A stretch of DNA of 30,149 nucleotides from assembly GCA_900553225.1 (NCBI GenBank), contig USCV01000014.1, positions 1 to 30,149 on the forward strand, in the 5' to 3' direction. Below, piece by piece: positions 1 to 8,412 of the stretch; positions within the stretch are counted from its first letter, which is position 1, and each line of letters begins with the position of its first letter. The notes under the pieces were generated by a model. The model was not told where the DNA came from. It saw only the letters and a program-made list of their open reading frames with translations, and made no database searches. Source of the DNA: an uncultured Clostridium sp. (lineage in GTDB: Bacteria; Bacillota; Clostridia; TANB77; CAG-508). A program made the position numbers and the translations under genes.

Positions 1-45
1 ATTCAAGTAGTTTTAAAAAAATTTTTAATATTTTAACTTAATACC

Positions 46-74
46 TTGAATATTATTAAAAAAAAATGTATAAT
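46..74 (+). promoter_or_regulatory. promoter of tRNA-Arg
   Basis: A -35 box TTGAAT (46-51) and a perfect -10 box TATAAT (69-74) are separated by 17 bp, with TG directly before the -10. Transcription would start near 81, about 12 bases before the tRNA. Confidence 0.8.
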
Positions 75-92
75 ACCTGTAGATTATTTTAT

Positions 93-168
<76 letters not shown>

Positions 169-169
<1 letters not shown>

Positions 170-198
170 AGAGCTAGAATAAAATTCTAGCTCTTTAT
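169..198 (+). terminator. rho-independent terminator of tRNA-Arg
   Basis: An AAGAGCTAGAAT / ATTCTAGCTCTT inverted repeat with a two-base loop starts at the CCA end and is followed by a T-rich tail. The stem is nearly perfect on both strands, so it may also stop the converging oxidoreductase transcript. Confidence 0.8.
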
Positions 199-219
199 AA
201 TTTTTACTACATTAGAATA

Positions 220-1740
220 TTAATTATAATCTTCTAATTGAATTTGCTCTAGGCTATCAATACTTGGTACTTCAATTGAATTACCCAAATAATCAAATCT
301 AGAACCGTGACAAGGGCAATCCCATGTATGCTCCAAACTATTCCAAGAAAGCTCACAACCAAGATGTGAACATATTGGCTTAACAGCATAAATCCTTCCT
401 TCTGAATCTTTGTACACACCAACTTTATTTCCGTTAACATTTATAATCTTTCCTTCATCACATTCTATGTCTTCTAAATCTTCTTTTGGAATTTTAAATT
501 TTTCCACAATTAATGATTTAGTTGTTTGTTTTAACATATTTTCAACTTCCTGTATGTTTTTAATTGGTTCAACTCTAGTAGCTCTAAATATTTCTTCATA
601 TTTATTTTCTCTATTTTGTATTTTGTCACAAATTATATTAGCTGCTATATTAGATATTGTTATTCCCCATTTTTTATATCCTGTTCCAACATACAAATTT
701 GGCATAAATTTAGAAAAACTACCGATGTATGGAATTTTATCTAAACCAATACAATCTTCTGCACTCCATTTATATCTTATCTCACAATTGGGATATAATT
801 CTTTTGCATATTTTTCTAAATTCTGTTCCATTTTTAGACAGTCAACATCTTTACCAGTTTTATGATCAAAACCAACAATTAATAGTAATCTTTTATCGCC
901 ATCTACAACTGTTCTAAATGACTTAGTGGGTAACTCACTATTAATATACATTCCAGAAAAAAAGTCATCATTTTCACATTCAATTGCAATAGCATATGAT
1001 TTAGACTGATACATTTTAAAAAAGTAAAAACCAGGAGAATTAATAATTGGATAACGAGTAGCTAATACAACATATTTTGCACTGATATCTCCATTTTCTG
1101 TATGAACTAGATAGCCTTCTTTGCCTTTATTTACTTCTAGTACTTTTGTATTTTCAAAAATACTACAATTATTAGTTTCTAAGACTTTGTTTAGTAATCC
1201 AAAAGCATATTTTCTAATATTAAATTGAGCTTGATTTTTAAACTTTATTGCTCCTTGTATTGAAAATGGTAACTGTACTTTAGTTACAAATTCACTATCA
1301 CCACCTATTGATTTTACGGCATTTACCTCATCTTGTATTTTTGGAACTTCTTCTTGCCTTTGTGTAAAAACAAAAGCATCTTGCTTTTCAAAATCACAAT
1401 TAATATTTTCTTCTTTAATAATTTTTTCAATATTCCTAATTGCTTCCTCATTTGCTTCTAGGTATTTCTTTGCAAATTCTTTGCCCTCTGAATCAATTAA
1501 ATATTTATAAAATAGTCCATGCTGACTTGTTATCTTAGCGGTTGTATTACAACTTGTTTTACTACATATCTCATCTTTTTCAAGTAAAATAACCTTCCTT
1601 CCCTCTTTTGCTAAATAATAGGCTGTTGTAATTCCAGTAATTCCTCCACCTATAATACAAACCTCTGTACTTAAACTTTCTTTTAATCTTGGATAATTCC
1701 TTTTTTCATTTTTTGTACTTTCAATCCAGTACGATTTCAT
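220..1740 (-). CDS. FAD-dependent oxidoreductase with C-terminal Rieske domain
   Basis: 506 residues. The N-terminus has a Rossmann-type FAD-binding motif (GGGITG, about residues 31-36) followed by the acidic end of beta-2 (LLEKDE), as in the D-amino-acid oxidase (DAO) fold family. The last 60 residues form a Rieske [2Fe-2S] domain: ligands C457-x-H459 and C475-x-x-H478, with C462 and C477 placed for the cluster-supporting disulfide. This architecture matches the YhfW-type family of Firmicutes; the substrate is unknown, and a cytosolic oxidase/dehydrogenase passing electrons to the Rieske centre is inferred. No signal peptide is seen. The start ATG is preceded by AAAGGAG. It lies 14 bp after the htrA fragments on the same strand, so it is probably cotranscribed with them. 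Confidence 0.85.
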   Translation of the reverse strand: MKSYWIESTKNEKRNYPRLKESLSTEVCIIGGGITGITTAYYLAKEGRKVILLEKDEICSKTSCNTTAKITSQHGLFYKYLIDSEGKEFAKKYLEANEEAIRNIEKIIKEENINCDFEKQDAFVFTQRQEEVPKIQDEVNAVKSIGGDSEFVTKVQLPFSIQGAIKFKNQAQFNIRKYAFGLLNKVLETNNCSIFENTKVLEVNKGKEGYLVHTENGDISAKYVVLATRYPIINSPGFYFFKMYQSKSYAIAIECENDDFFSGMYINSELPTKSFRTVVDGDKRLLLIVGFDHKTGKDVDCLKMEQNLEKYAKELYPNCEIRYKWSAEDCIGLDKIPYIGSFSKFMPNLYVGTGYKKWGITISNIAANIICDKIQNRENKYEEIFRATRVEPIKNIQEVENMLKQTTKSLIVEKFKIPKEDLEDIECDEGKIINVNGNKVGVYKDSEGRIYAVKPICSHLGCELSWNSLEHTWDCPCHGSRFDYLGNSIEVPSIDSLEQIQLEDYN

Positions 1741-1754
1741 AAATTAGCTCCTTT

Positions 1755-2078
1755 CTATTTTTTTATTAATTTAATTTTTAGATCTATTTGAATTTTATCT
1801 CTTAAAACTGTAAGAGTAACTTCATCTCCAGGATTTTTTTTATAAATATACTCCCTCAAATCTGCCATTTTATTTAATTTATTTCCATCTATTTTTGTAA
1901 TAATATCTCCTTCTTGTAATTTAGCATATTTGGCAGGTGAATCGGAAGAAATGCTTGCAACATATATTCCACTATCAAATTTAATTCCATTATTTAAATA
2001 TGGAATAATATTTTTGTCATATGCAAATATTCCTATACTTGCTTCTTCAAATTTTCCGTTCATTCTGAAATTTTTCAA
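1755..2078 (-). CDS. PDZ-domain C-terminal part of a frameshifted HtrA protease
   Basis: About 107 residues read from a TTG at 2078, or about 102 from an ATG at 2063. The sequence from GIYVAS through SPAKYAKLQEGDII to the C-terminus is a PDZ domain as found at the end of HtrA/DegP proteases, where it recognises substrate C-termini. It overlaps the protease ORF by 32 bp in the +1 frame and continues it exactly where intact HtrA proteins pass from the protease linker into the PDZ domain. Neither candidate start has a convincing Shine-Dalgarno sequence. This is therefore most likely the severed second half of one gene rather than an independent gene. It could still be translated by coupling or frameshifting, or the break could be a sequence error. 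Confidence 0.75.
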   Translation of the reverse strand: MKNFRMNGKFEEASIGIFAYDKNIIPYLNNGIKFDSGIYVASISSDSPAKYAKLQEGDIITKIDGNKLNKMADLREYIYKKNPGDEVTLTVLRDKIQIDLKIKLIKK

Positions 2079-2874
2079 TAATTGGTTTTACCATATTAAT
2101 TGGAATTGCAAACCCTATTCCCTCAGCTGAAGTAATCTTTACACTGTTTATCCCTATAACATTTCCATCTAAATTAATTAATGGTCCTCCGCTATTTCCT
2201 GGATTAATTGTCGCATCCGTTTGTATTAAATTACTCATATAAATTAATTTATTATTTTCTTCAAATTTTATTGTTCTATTTAAAGCACTAATAATTCCAG
2301 CAGTAACAGTTTTTTGAAACTCAAAACCTATTGGATTTCCAATTGCATATACCTTTTCTCCGATTTTTACTGAATCCGAATTTCCTAGATTTGCAGGTTT
2401 AAGTCCTTTTGCATTTATTTTAATAATTGACAAATCTAAATCACTATCTGACCATACAACATCCCCATTAAATACATTCCCACTTTCAAATGTTACATAA
2501 CATTTTCCATATTTTGATCCAGATACATGCTCATTTGTAAGAATATAACCATCCTCTGTAACAATAATTCCACTACCTAATCCCAATTTATTAACACCAT
2601 CATTTAAGAAAATAGTATTACCTGTATCTTTAATTCTAGAGATTCCAACAACGCAATTAATACTTTCTTCTAATAAGTCTGTAATTTGTTTATTATCACT
2701 TTTTTCCTCTTCAATAGTTCTTGATACTTTTGATATATTATTTTCATATCCTTTTTGATATGTATTAATGTCAATATTACTGTAAACATTATATAAAGTA
2801 AACATAATGATAAGAATAATTGCAATAATAACAAATTGCAAAACTCTCTTTTTATTTTTTTTCTTTCGATACAT
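2047..2874 (-). CDS. HtrA/DegP-type membrane-anchored serine protease, protease domain (frameshifted)
   Basis: 275 residues. A lysine/arginine-rich start and one hydrophobic helix (about 11-29) predict an N-in membrane anchor with the protease outside. The trypsin-like catalytic triad is complete: H116 (TNEHV), D147 (DLDLSI) and S228 (GNSGGP). The role known for the family is degradation or refolding of damaged exported proteins. The ORF ends abruptly after IIEKF with six out-of-frame residues and a TGA, and the PDZ domain continues in the +1 frame downstream. The ATG follows AAGGAG. The catalytic core is intact, so a PDZ-less protease could still be active. Gene name htrA/degP would apply to the intact form. 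Confidence 0.9.
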   Translation of the reverse strand: MYRKKKNKKRVLQFVIIAIILIIMFTLYNVYSNIDINTYQKGYENNISKVSRTIEEEKSDNKQITDLLEESINCVVGISRIKDTGNTIFLNDGVNKLGLGSGIIVTEDGYILTNEHVSGSKYGKCYVTFESGNVFNGDVVWSDSDLDLSIIKINAKGLKPANLGNSDSVKIGEKVYAIGNPIGFEFQKTVTAGIISALNRTIKFEENNKLIYMSNLIQTDATINPGNSGGPLINLDGNVIGINSVKITSAEGIGFAIPINMVKPIIEKFQNERKI

Positions 2875-2983
2875 TTATATTCTCCTTTTTAGTTTACTTA
2901 TATTTTTACCATAAATATATAAATTAAACATTTATATATAATTTTTACATTACTTTTTCTCTTTTATCTATATTACCAAATAA

Positions 2984-3044
2984 AAAATGACCCTAGCTTC
3001 ACCTTCCACAAAATGTGGCAAGCTTAACTTATATGGGTCATTTT
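2984..3044 (-). terminator. complex terminator downstream of tex
   Basis: An outer 10-bp stem AAAATGACCC (2984-2993) / GGGTCATTTT (3035-3044) encloses two more paired segments: TAGCTT/AAGCTTA, and CCACA/TGTGG around an AAA loop. On the minus strand the outer stem runs into TTTTTTATTT, as in an intrinsic terminator. The nested structure is larger than usual. Confidence 0.75.
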
Positions 3045-3049
3045 AATAT

Positions 3050-5200
3050 CTAAATTTTCATACTTAAACTAACTTTTTGTTTTTCTGTATCAATTTTAAT
3101 TACTTTAACTTTTACAATATCACCTATTGAAACAATTTCTGATGGATTTTTAACAAATTTGTCACTAAGTTCTGATATATGTACTAATCCGTCATGCTTA
3201 ACTCCAATATCCACAAATGCTCCAAAATCAATTACATTTCTAACAGTACCTGTTAATATCATCCCTTCTTTTAAGTCTTCAAATTTTAATACATCGTTGC
3301 GTAATATTGGTTTTGGCATTTCTTCCCTAGGATCCCTTCCCGGTTTTGAAAGCTCTTCAATGATGTCTTTTAAAGTCATTTCTCCAATTTCTAACTCTTT
3401 TGCTAGCTCATTTGTTGAGATATTACTTAATTTTTGCCTAATTTCCTTTAAACTATCTTTATTTAACAAATCATCTTTACTATATCCAATATTTTTTAAT
3501 AATTTTTCCGTTTGAGCATAACTCTCTGGATGTACCGCTGTTATCTCAAGCGGATTGTTTCCATCAAATATACGAATAAATCCAGCACATTGTTCAAATG
3601 CAACTTTTCCTAACTTTGGAACCTTTAATAACTCTTTTCTTTCTTTTAACTTTCCATTTTCATCTCTATATTTAACAATATTATTTGCAATCGTTTTGTT
3701 GATTCCAGCAACATATGATAACAATGAAGGCGTTGCAGTATTAACATCTACCCCAACTTTATTTACTGCGTCTTCTACAACTCCAGTTAGACTCTCTGTT
3801 AACTTTTTTTGGTTGACATCGTGTTGATATTGTCCAACCCCAATTGCTTTAGGTTCAATCTTAACAAGCTCAGCTAAAGGATCTTGAAGTCTTCTTGCAA
3901 TTGAAATTGCTCCTCTTAAAGAAACATTAATATCTGGATACTCCTCTGTTGCAAGTTTTGAGGCAGAATATACTGATGCTCCTGCTTCACTAACAATTGC
4001 ATAATGAATTTCATGTTTTACATCTTTTATTAAATCAGATACAAACATTTCTGATTCACGTGATGCAGTTCCGTTTCCTATTGCAATCATATTTACATTA
4101 TATTTATTAATTAATTTCAATAATTCTCTTTTCGCACCATCAACATCATTTTGTGGTTCTGTTGGATAAACTGTTGTAGTTGCAAGTAATTTACCTGTTT
4201 CATCAATTACTGCAATTTTGCAACCTGTTCTATATGCTGGATCAAATCCAATAACAGTTAAATTTTTAATAGGAGCTCCTAATAATAATTGCTTTGCATT
4301 TTGTCCAAAAACTTTAATTGCTTTTTCTTCTGCTTTCTCAGTTAAATCTGAACGAATTTCTCTGTCTATAGATGGCTCAATTAGCCTTTTAAAACTATCT
4401 AATATTGTTTCAATTAAAATATTTGCTACTTGTTGATTATTATCTTTTATAATGTCTTTTTGTATAAAATTTAAAATTACATCTTCTGGTTTTTCTATTT
4501 TTACCTTTAAAAATTCTTCTTTCTCTCCACGATTAATTGCTAAGATTCTATGACTTGGAATTCTATTTACTTTCTCAGAAAAATCATAATACATTTCATA
4601 ACTTGATTTTTCGTTTTTTGCTGCTTTAGTTACAATTAATCCATCCCTATAACAAATTCTTTTAATTTCCTTACGGTAGTTTGGATTATCTGATATATTT
4701 TCTGCGATAATATCCATTGCTCCCTTAATTGCTTCTTCTGCTGTGTTTATTTCTTTGTCTATATCTATATATCTTGTTGCAATATCATATATATCTTCAT
4801 TTTCATTTTGCTCTATAATAACTTGAGCAAGTGGTTCTAATCCTTTTTCCTTTGCAATTGTAGCTCTTGTTCTTTTTTTCTGTTTATATGGTCTATAAAT
4901 ATCTTCAACCTCTGCAAGTATTTTGGCTTCTCCTAGAGCCTTTACAATTTCATCTGTAAGCTTTCCTTGTTCTTCAATTGAATTTTTTACTTCTTCTTTT
5001 CTATTTTCTAAATTTCTTAAGTAATTTAATCTCTCCCCTAAAATTCTAAGCTGCTCATCACTTAATCCCCCAGTAACTTCTTTTCTATAACGAGCAATAA
5101 AAGGTATTGTATTTCCTTCATCAATTAATTTGATTGTTGCATCTACTTGTGAAGCTCTTACCTTTAGCTCATCTGCTATTATATTTATAATCTTTTCCAT
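3050..5200 (-). CDS. tex: Tex family transcription accessory / RNA-binding protein
   Basis: 716 residues, typical for the Tex/YhgF family. The N-terminal helical Tex domain begins with the conserved stretch of ATIKLIDEGNTIPFIARYRKE. A YqgF-like RNase-H fold follows (GFDPAYRTGCKIAVID, about 320-335), then helix-hairpin-helix segments (SYVAGINKTIANNIVKYRDE, about 495-515). A C-terminal S1 domain (about 640-716; MILTGTVRNVIDFGAFVDIG) ends with VSLSMK. Tex proteins bind nucleic acids and act in transcription and ribosome-related processes; the exact role differs between species. The start has AGAGG nine bases upstream. It lies 50 bp behind the ABC-F gene on the same strand, without a clear terminator between them, so an operon is likely. 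Confidence 0.95.
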   Translation of the reverse strand: MEKIINIIADELKVRASQVDATIKLIDEGNTIPFIARYRKEVTGGLSDEQLRILGERLNYLRNLENRKEEVKNSIEEQGKLTDEIVKALGEAKILAEVEDIYRPYKQKKRTRATIAKEKGLEPLAQVIIEQNENEDIYDIATRYIDIDKEINTAEEAIKGAMDIIAENISDNPNYRKEIKRICYRDGLIVTKAAKNEKSSYEMYYDFSEKVNRIPSHRILAINRGEKEEFLKVKIEKPEDVILNFIQKDIIKDNNQQVANILIETILDSFKRLIEPSIDREIRSDLTEKAEEKAIKVFGQNAKQLLLGAPIKNLTVIGFDPAYRTGCKIAVIDETGKLLATTTVYPTEPQNDVDGAKRELLKLINKYNVNMIAIGNGTASRESEMFVSDLIKDVKHEIHYAIVSEAGASVYSASKLATEEYPDINVSLRGAISIARRLQDPLAELVKIEPKAIGVGQYQHDVNQKKLTESLTGVVEDAVNKVGVDVNTATPSLLSYVAGINKTIANNIVKYRDENGKLKERKELLKVPKLGKVAFEQCAGFIRIFDGNNPLEITAVHPESYAQTEKLLKNIGYSKDDLLNKDSLKEIRQKLSNISTNELAKELEIGEMTLKDIIEELSKPGRDPREEMPKPILRNDVLKFEDLKEGMILTGTVRNVIDFGAFVDIGVKHDGLVHISELSDKFVKNPSEIVSIGDIVKVKVIKIDTEKQKVSLSMKI

Positions 5201-5250
5201 TAAACATTTCCTCTTTCCTATGTAATAATCTTAAATTGCTATGCAATAAA

Positions 5251-6831
5251 CTATTCTATCCCTAAATATTCATTATATGTAACTTCTCTATCTATTATCT
5301 TATCTTCTTTTATGTCAATGATTCTATTGGCAACAGTTTGTGTTAATTGGTGATCGTGTGAAGTAAAAAGAATATTTCCTTTAAACTTTTGCATACCGTC
5401 GTTTAGTGAAGTAATACTTTCCATATCTAAATGATTTGTTGGTTCATCAAAAATCAAAAAGTTTGCACCTGAAAGCATCATTTTAGAAAGTACACATCTT
5501 ACTTTTTCTCCACCAGATAGTACATTTACCTTCTTTAATGCTTCTTCTCCTGAAAATAACATTCTTCCTAAAAAGCTTCTAACATAAGTTTCATCAGGAT
5601 CTTTAGAATATCCCCTTAACCAATCTGTAATGCTCAAATCTGATTCAAACAAATAATTATTATCTTTTGGGAAATAGTTGTTTGTAATTGTCGTTCCCCA
5701 AATCAACTCACCAGAATCAGGTTCTAGTTCTCCTGCAATAATTTGGAACAATACTGTCTTTGCATTTTCATTATCTGCTAAAAAAGCAATCTTATCATTT
5801 TGTTTTACTGTAAAAGATATATTATCTAGTATTTTTTCTCCGTTGATTGTCTTTGAAATATTTTTTACCTGCAATATCTCTTTTCCAGGTTCTCTATCTG
5901 GTTTAAAGTCTACATATGGGTATTTTCTATTTGAAGGTTTGATTTCATCAAGTTCAATTTTTTCAAGTGATTTCTTTCTTGATGTAGCTTGTTTAGATTT
6001 TGAAGCATTAGCACTAAATCTAGCAATAAATGCTTGAAGCTCTTTTATTTTCTCTTCCTTTTTCTTATTAGCTTCTCTCATTTGTTTTAAGACTAATTGA
6101 CTTGATTCATACCAAAAGTCGTAGTTTCCAGGGTAAACTTTAATTTTTCCAAAATCCACATCTGCAATATGTGTACAAACCTTATTTAAAAAATATCTAT
6201 CATGTGAGACAACAATTACAGTATTTTCAAAATTAATTAAAAATTCTTCAAGCCATGCTATACTCTTTAAGTCCAAATCATTTGTTGGCTCATCCAATAG
6301 TAAAATATCTGGGTTTCCAAATAAACTTTGAGCAAGTAATACTTTAACCTTCTCTTTTGCCTCTAATTCACTCATTTGTTTAGTATGTTTATCTTGAGTT
6401 ATTCCTAAATCGTTTAATAGCATTGCGGCATCTGTTTCTGCATTCCAGCCATCAAGTTCTGCAAATCTCTCTTCTAATTTTGCAGCTTTCATTCCATCTT
6501 CTTCTGAAAAATCAGGTTTACTATATATTTCATCTTTCTCTTTCATAATTTTATACAGTTCCTCATTCCCCTTAATTACTGTATCTATTACACTGTAGTC
6601 TTCGAAAGCAAAATGGTCTTGCTTTAAAACTGATAATCTCTCTCCTTTATCTAAAGTAACTTCTCCCTTGCTAGGTTCTATTTCTCCAGATAGTACTTTT
6701 AAAAAAGTAGATTTTCCGGCACCATTAGCACCTATAATTCCATAGCAACATCCTTTGTTAAATTTAATATTTACATCTTCGAACAAAGTCCTTTTTCCAA
6801 AACGAATTGTAACTCCTACTGCATTTAGCAT
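5251..6831 (-). CDS. ABC-F family ATPase (YkpA/YbiT-like)
   Basis: 526 residues with two ABC domains and no membrane segments, as in ABC-F proteins that act on the ribosome. The first domain has Walker A GANGAGKST (34-42), a modified signature (SELEAKEK instead of LSGGE) and Walker B LLLDEPTNDLD. The inter-domain linker is lysine-rich and helical (KKKEEKIKELQAFIARFS). The second domain has a degenerate Walker A (ADNENAKTVLF), a good LSGGEK signature and LIFDEPTNHLD. The degenerate second P-loop and first signature resemble the YkpA/YbiT branch more than drug-resistance ABC-Fs; translation factor rather than resistance protein is inferred. The ATG has AGGAGG upstream and a strong promoter. Confidence 0.92.
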   Translation of the reverse strand: MLNAVGVTIRFGKRTLFEDVNIKFNKGCCYGIIGANGAGKSTFLKVLSGEIEPSKGEVTLDKGERLSVLKQDHFAFEDYSVIDTVIKGNEELYKIMKEKDEIYSKPDFSEEDGMKAAKLEERFAELDGWNAETDAAMLLNDLGITQDKHTKQMSELEAKEKVKVLLAQSLFGNPDILLLDEPTNDLDLKSIAWLEEFLINFENTVIVVSHDRYFLNKVCTHIADVDFGKIKVYPGNYDFWYESSQLVLKQMREANKKKEEKIKELQAFIARFSANASKSKQATSRKKSLEKIELDEIKPSNRKYPYVDFKPDREPGKEILQVKNISKTINGEKILDNISFTVKQNDKIAFLADNENAKTVLFQIIAGELEPDSGELIWGTTITNNYFPKDNNYLFESDLSITDWLRGYSKDPDETYVRSFLGRMLFSGEEALKKVNVLSGGEKVRCVLSKMMLSGANFLIFDEPTNHLDMESITSLNDGMQKFKGNILFTSHDHQLTQTVANRIIDIKEDKIIDREVTYNEYLGIE

Positions 6832-6859
6832 TTTAATTCCTCCTAAATAGTATGATTTT

Positions 6860-6895
6860 CTGTACTATTATACAGTATAATTACTTATTTTTCAA
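6860..6895 (-). promoter_or_regulatory. promoter of the ABC-F/tex unit with overlapping dyad
   Basis: On the minus strand, -35 TTGAAA (6890-6895), a 17-bp spacer and -10 TATAAT (6867-6872) preceded by TG. An inverted repeat CTGTA-6-TACAG (6860-6875) covers the -10 box and could be an operator. Confidence 0.75.
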
Positions 6896-7000
6896 ATACT
6901 TTTTAAGCTTTTTCCTTCCAATAATAGGTACCTGCACTTTTTTACATTATTTCATTACATATTTTATCCTGTATACATCATATTCATTTTTTCCATCATA

Positions 7001-7022
7001 AAAGAGAGGCATTGCCTCTCTT
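7001..7022 (-). terminator. hairpin terminator downstream of the DUF378 gene
   Basis: AAGAGAGGC (7002-7010) and GCCTCTCTT (7014-7022) form a perfect 9-bp GC-containing stem with a 3-base loop. On the minus strand it ends in only four T residues, so it may be a weak terminator. Confidence 0.6.
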
Positions 7023-7036
7023 AATGTAGTATATTA

Positions 7037-7228
7037 TTAATCATCATAAAACAATAATTTTATTCCCCATATACCTGATATTCCAACTAGAGTATATATT
7101 ATTCTTGAAATTACTGACATTGTACCAAAAATCGTATCTACTAAATTAAATTTAAAAATTCCTATTAGTCCCCAATTTATTGCTCCTATTATAATAAGGA
7201 CTAATGCAATTTTATCTATTATTTTCAT
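7037..7228 (-). CDS. DUF378 family small membrane protein
   Basis: 63 residues with two hydrophobic helices. The text IGAINWGLIGIFKFNLVDTI followed by ISRIIYTLVGISG matches DUF378, a widespread small inner-membrane family without known function. The start is placed at the ATG at 7228 because the extended Shine-Dalgarno site GAGGTGAT sits four bases upstream; the in-frame GTG at 7237 lies inside that site and is rejected. It is 52 bp downstream of corA on the same strand. Confidence 0.88.
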   Translation of the reverse strand: MKIIDKIALVLIIIGAINWGLIGIFKFNLVDTIFGTMSVISRIIYTLVGISGIWGIKLLFYDD

Positions 7229-7280
7229 TTTTATCACCTCGTTGGTTATAGTATATGAAATTTATGTAAATTTTATTCAT

Positions 7281-8228
7281 TTAATCTAACATGTTTCTCT
7301 TTTTTAACCATAACATTGCAAGTATTCCTAGTAAAACAGATACAGTCATAATTATTACAAATCCCCAAGGATTCTCTTGCATAGGGACTCTTACATTCAT
7401 TCCCCAGAAACTCGCTATCATAGTTGGAATTGATAATACAATTGTAATTGAAGTTAAAAATTTCATTACTCCATTTAGATTATTGGATATAATTGAAGCA
7501 TATGCATCCATAGTTCCATTTAAAATATCACTATAAATTTTAGCCATTTCTATTGCTTGTTTATTTTCAATAATAGCATCTTCTAGAATATCTTCATCTT
7601 CATCATATAATTTTATAATCTTTCCTCTTAATGTTTTTTCCATAACAACTTCATTTGACTTTAATGATGTCGTAAAATATACTAAACTTTTTTCTAAACT
7701 TAGTAGCTTTAATAATTCTTTATTCTTCATAGAATTTTTCAAAACATATTCAGCAATTTCTGTTTCTTTATTAATTTGTTTTAATAATTTTAAAAACTCT
7801 GCTGAGTTGTGTAACAATATTTGAAAAATCAATCTACTCTTTTTGTAAGTAATTATATGTTTTACAATATTTCTTTCTATATCATGTATAATCTCATTTT
7901 CTTTTAATGATACTGTAATAAAATAATCATCTCTAACAACAATCATTCCAATCGGCATGGTCGTATATACTTCTATATCATTTTCTCTTTCCAAGATTGG
8001 AATATCAACAATAAACAAAATAGTTTCATCATCATCAATATCTATTCTGGCCTTTTCTTCATAGTCTAAAGAATAACGTATAAAATCTTCTTTTATGTTA
8101 AGATTTTCACATAATTCTACTATTTCTTCTTCTTTTGGAGAAACCACATTAATCCAGCATCCTTTTTTATATTCATCTATCTGCTCAGTTTTATTTGTTT
8201 GCATATCTGTATAATATTTTTTTATCAT
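7281..8228 (-). CDS. corA: CorA family divalent metal ion transporter
   Basis: 315 residues, normal CorA length. The large N-terminal cytoplasmic domain (1-255) is rich in acid residues and helices. Two C-terminal membrane helices (about 257-277 and 289-307) are joined by the family's signature loop, here G276-M277-N278 in FWGMN, and a short basic tail (LKKRNMLD) follows. CorA forms homopentameric channels that import Mg2+, and some members Co2+ or Ni2+. The ATG is preceded by AGGGAGGAG. No long leader of the M-box type is seen upstream, so Mg2+ riboswitch control is not supported. Confidence 0.93.
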   Translation of the reverse strand: MIKKYYTDMQTNKTEQIDEYKKGCWINVVSPKEEEIVELCENLNIKEDFIRYSLDYEEKARIDIDDDETILFIVDIPILERENDIEVYTTMPIGMIVVRDDYFITVSLKENEIIHDIERNIVKHIITYKKSRLIFQILLHNSAEFLKLLKQINKETEIAEYVLKNSMKNKELLKLLSLEKSLVYFTTSLKSNEVVMEKTLRGKIIKLYDEDEDILEDAIIENKQAIEMAKIYSDILNGTMDAYASIISNNLNGVMKFLTSITIVLSIPTMIASFWGMNVRVPMQENPWGFVIIMTVSVLLGILAMLWLKKRNMLD

Positions 8229-8276
8229 ATAGACTCCTCCCTTTACTTTGTTATTATTTTATTTATAGTAAAAAAC

Positions 8277-8309
8277 AGAGAATATACTACATAATTTATT
8301 ATATTCTCT
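8277..8309 (-). terminator. terminator between the 8413-9237 gene and corA
   Basis: AGAGAATATA (8277-8286) pairs with TATATTCTCT (8300-8309); on the minus strand the stem is followed by GTTTTTTAC. Confidence 0.75.
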
Positions 8310-8412
8310 ATTTTTAATTATCATAATCTCGTTATTTTATCTTTCAAAATTATTTAAAATTTCATTTACTGATTGATTTTGTCTGTACTCACTTTTAGTT
8401 ATAGTTTTATCT

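Noticed and set aside
2047..2078. Programmed -1 ribosomal frameshift in htrA at the A-rich run
   Set aside because: The PDZ frame needs a +1 (or -2) change, while an A-AAA-TTT slip gives -1; no known +1 stimulator is seen.
5251..6831. Antibiotic-resistance ABC-F protein
   Set aside because: The degenerate second Walker A and modified first signature fit the YkpA/YbiT group of translation factors; resistance cannot be claimed.
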